DNA from: JBBQHM01 sp038323965
GTDB taxonomy: Bacteria > Verrucomicrobiota > Verrucomicrobiia > Chthoniobacterales > UBA10450
DNA: 6,958 bases
Direction: 5' to 3'
Assembly (NCBI GenBank): GCA_038323965.1
Contig: JBBQHM010000116.1
Span: 1 to 6,958, forward strand
The position numbers and the translations under genes are program-made. The notes below the pieces were generated by a model, which worked only from the letters and a program-made list of their open reading frames with translations, did no database searches and had not been told where the DNA came from. This document shows positions 5,993 through 6,958 of this stretch, piece by piece; the stretch's first letter is position 1; the number at the start of each line of letters is the position of its first letter.

Positions 5993-6958
5993 TTACCCGA
6001 GCTTGACGAAGTGCTTCCCGGGCAACTGTTTGACGAGCCGTTTTAGCTCAAGGCGGAGGAGACTAGAAGAGACCGTGCCGCTTGGCAAATCGCACGCGAC
6101 GGAAATGTCGTCGATGGACGTCTCGGTGTCGCGAATAGCATCATAGACCCGGCGTTCGTCGTCCGTGAGCGTGGGCAGCGGTCGGGCGGCCGCTGCCGCC
6201 GAAGGTTTTGTGTCCGGCAGAAGCACCTGCAGATCGTCGAGAATATCGGACGCATCCATCACCAGCTTCGCGCCCTGCTGAATGAGGCGATTCGATCCCA
6301 TGGCGCTGGGAGCATTGATATGGCCCGGGATTGCGTAAACGGAACGCCCCTGCTCTACCGCCTGGGTCGCAGTGATCAAAGCGCCGCTGTTCAATCCAGC
6401 TTCCACGACAAGAATCCCGTGGCTCCAACCGGCGATAATTCGATTGCGCATCGGGAAGGTCTGGCGATCGGGCTCAATTTCCATCGAGAACTCAGAGACA
6501 ATTGCGCCATTCCCGTCGCTAATTTTCTCGGCGAGGCCGGCGTTTTCCGGAGGATAAAGCCTGGATAATCCGGAACCGATGACGCCAATCGTCCGGCCTT
6601 TCGCTGCCAGTGCGCCTTGATGAGCGGCGGTATCGATCCCGCGCGCCAATCCACTAATTACAGTCAGTCCCGCATACGCCAATTGATACGCCATCTTCTT
6701 CGCTGCCTCGGAGCCATAATGAGTTGTGCGCCGCGACCCGATCACGCCAATGGCGTGCTGATCGCGCTCCTCCAGATTACCCCAGACGTAGAGAACGATG
6801 GGAGGTGAATGGATCTCGCGCAGTTGCCGCGGATAGGTGGACGATTCCGCGGTGATTACTTCCGCGCCGAATTCGGTGATGCGCCGCAGTTCGCCCTGCA
6901 GGTCGACAATGTTCTCCCAATTCGTGATCTGATCGGCAACTTCGGGCCCAACGCCCTC
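5993..6958 (-). CDS. dprA: DNA-processing protein DprA (5' end outside window)
   Basis: DprA binds incoming single-stranded DNA and loads RecA on it during natural transformation. The frame runs unbroken to the window edge, so the 321 visible residues lack only the N-terminus. Internal GTG 6745 is not the start, because homology continues upstream: EGVGPEVADQI (end of the helix-hairpin-helix region), then STYPRQLREI and PPIVLYVWGN before GVIGSRRTTHYG (71-82 of the visible part). The Rossmann-like core continues with VISGLARGIDTAAH, GSGLSRLYPPEN, FPMRNRIIAG and VEAGLNSGALITA, then a winged-helix end (LTDDERRVYDAI to VKLG). Typical DprA is about 360-380 residues, so perhaps 40-60 are missing. 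It precedes the topoisomerase by 45 nt. No other competence genes are visible, and DprA is also common in bacteria not known to be transformable. Confidence 0.97.
   Translation of the reverse strand, partial: EGVGPEVADQITNWENIVDLQGELRRITEFGAEVITAESSTYPRQLREIHSPPIVLYVWGNLEERDQHAIGVIGSRRTTHYGSEAAKKMAYQLAYAGLTVISGLARGIDTAAHQGALAAKGRTIGVIGSGLSRLYPPENAGLAEKISDGNGAIVSEFSMEIEPDRQTFPMRNRIIAGWSHGILVVEAGLNSGALITATQAVEQGRSVYAIPGHINAPSAMGSNRLIQQGAKLVMDASDILDDLQVLLPDTKPSAAAAARPLPTLTDDERRVYDAIRDTETSIDDISVACDLPSGTVSSSLLRLELKRLVKQLPGKHFVKLG

Noticed and set aside
1..6958. tRNA or rRNA genes, CRISPR arrays, integrases, transposases, defence or toxin-antitoxin genes.
   Set aside because: None was seen. The long frames are explained by eight genes, and the remaining spacers are too short or lack such signatures.

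Overview
This window reads as ordinary chromosomal DNA from a Gram-negative, aerobic, moderately GC-rich bacterium. The evidence is a predicted outer-membrane lipoprotein L,D-transpeptidase, an O2-using tryptophan dioxygenase, and housekeeping genes with no phage or plasmid hallmarks. The gene styles and a GTCATTCTGAGCG-type dispersed palindrome would suit a soil Verrucomicrobiota or Acidobacteriota member. That placement is inference, because there is no rRNA or marker search behind it.

Left block, + strand (1-1550). The window opens on 21 codons that look like the tail of kynureninase (kynU). A complete tryptophan 2,3-dioxygenase (kynA) and a lipoprotein YkuD-type L,D-transpeptidase follow. 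KynA and KynU would carry out the first and third steps of tryptophan breakdown to anthranilate; the formamidase for the middle step is not in view.

Middle block, - strand (1551-2987, transcribed right to left). This is a tightly packed three-gene unit: nrdR, an unannotated 186-residue protein, and a HIT-family hydrolase. nrdR overlaps the second gene by 14 nt, and the second overlaps the HIT gene by an ATGA. The middle protein has an N-terminal half whose pattern follows an ATP-cone, the same nucleotide-sensing fold that NrdR carries. Upstream of nrdR is a good sigma70-type promoter. Two NrdR-box-like 16-mers are separated by exactly 15 bp: one fills the -35/-10 spacer and the other overlaps the nrdR start codon. 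This looks like an autoregulated nucleotide-sensing operon and is the most interesting part of the window.

Spacer (2946-3136). Besides the promoter and operators it holds a 92-bp imperfect inverted repeat of REP/MITE-like appearance.

Right block, - strand (3137-6958). dprA, cut by the window edge, is followed after 45 nt by a 936-residue type IA topoisomerase. In most bacteria dprA is followed by topA; here the enzyme has TopB (topoisomerase III) signatures and a long zinc-free C-terminal repeat region. The two probably form one operon.
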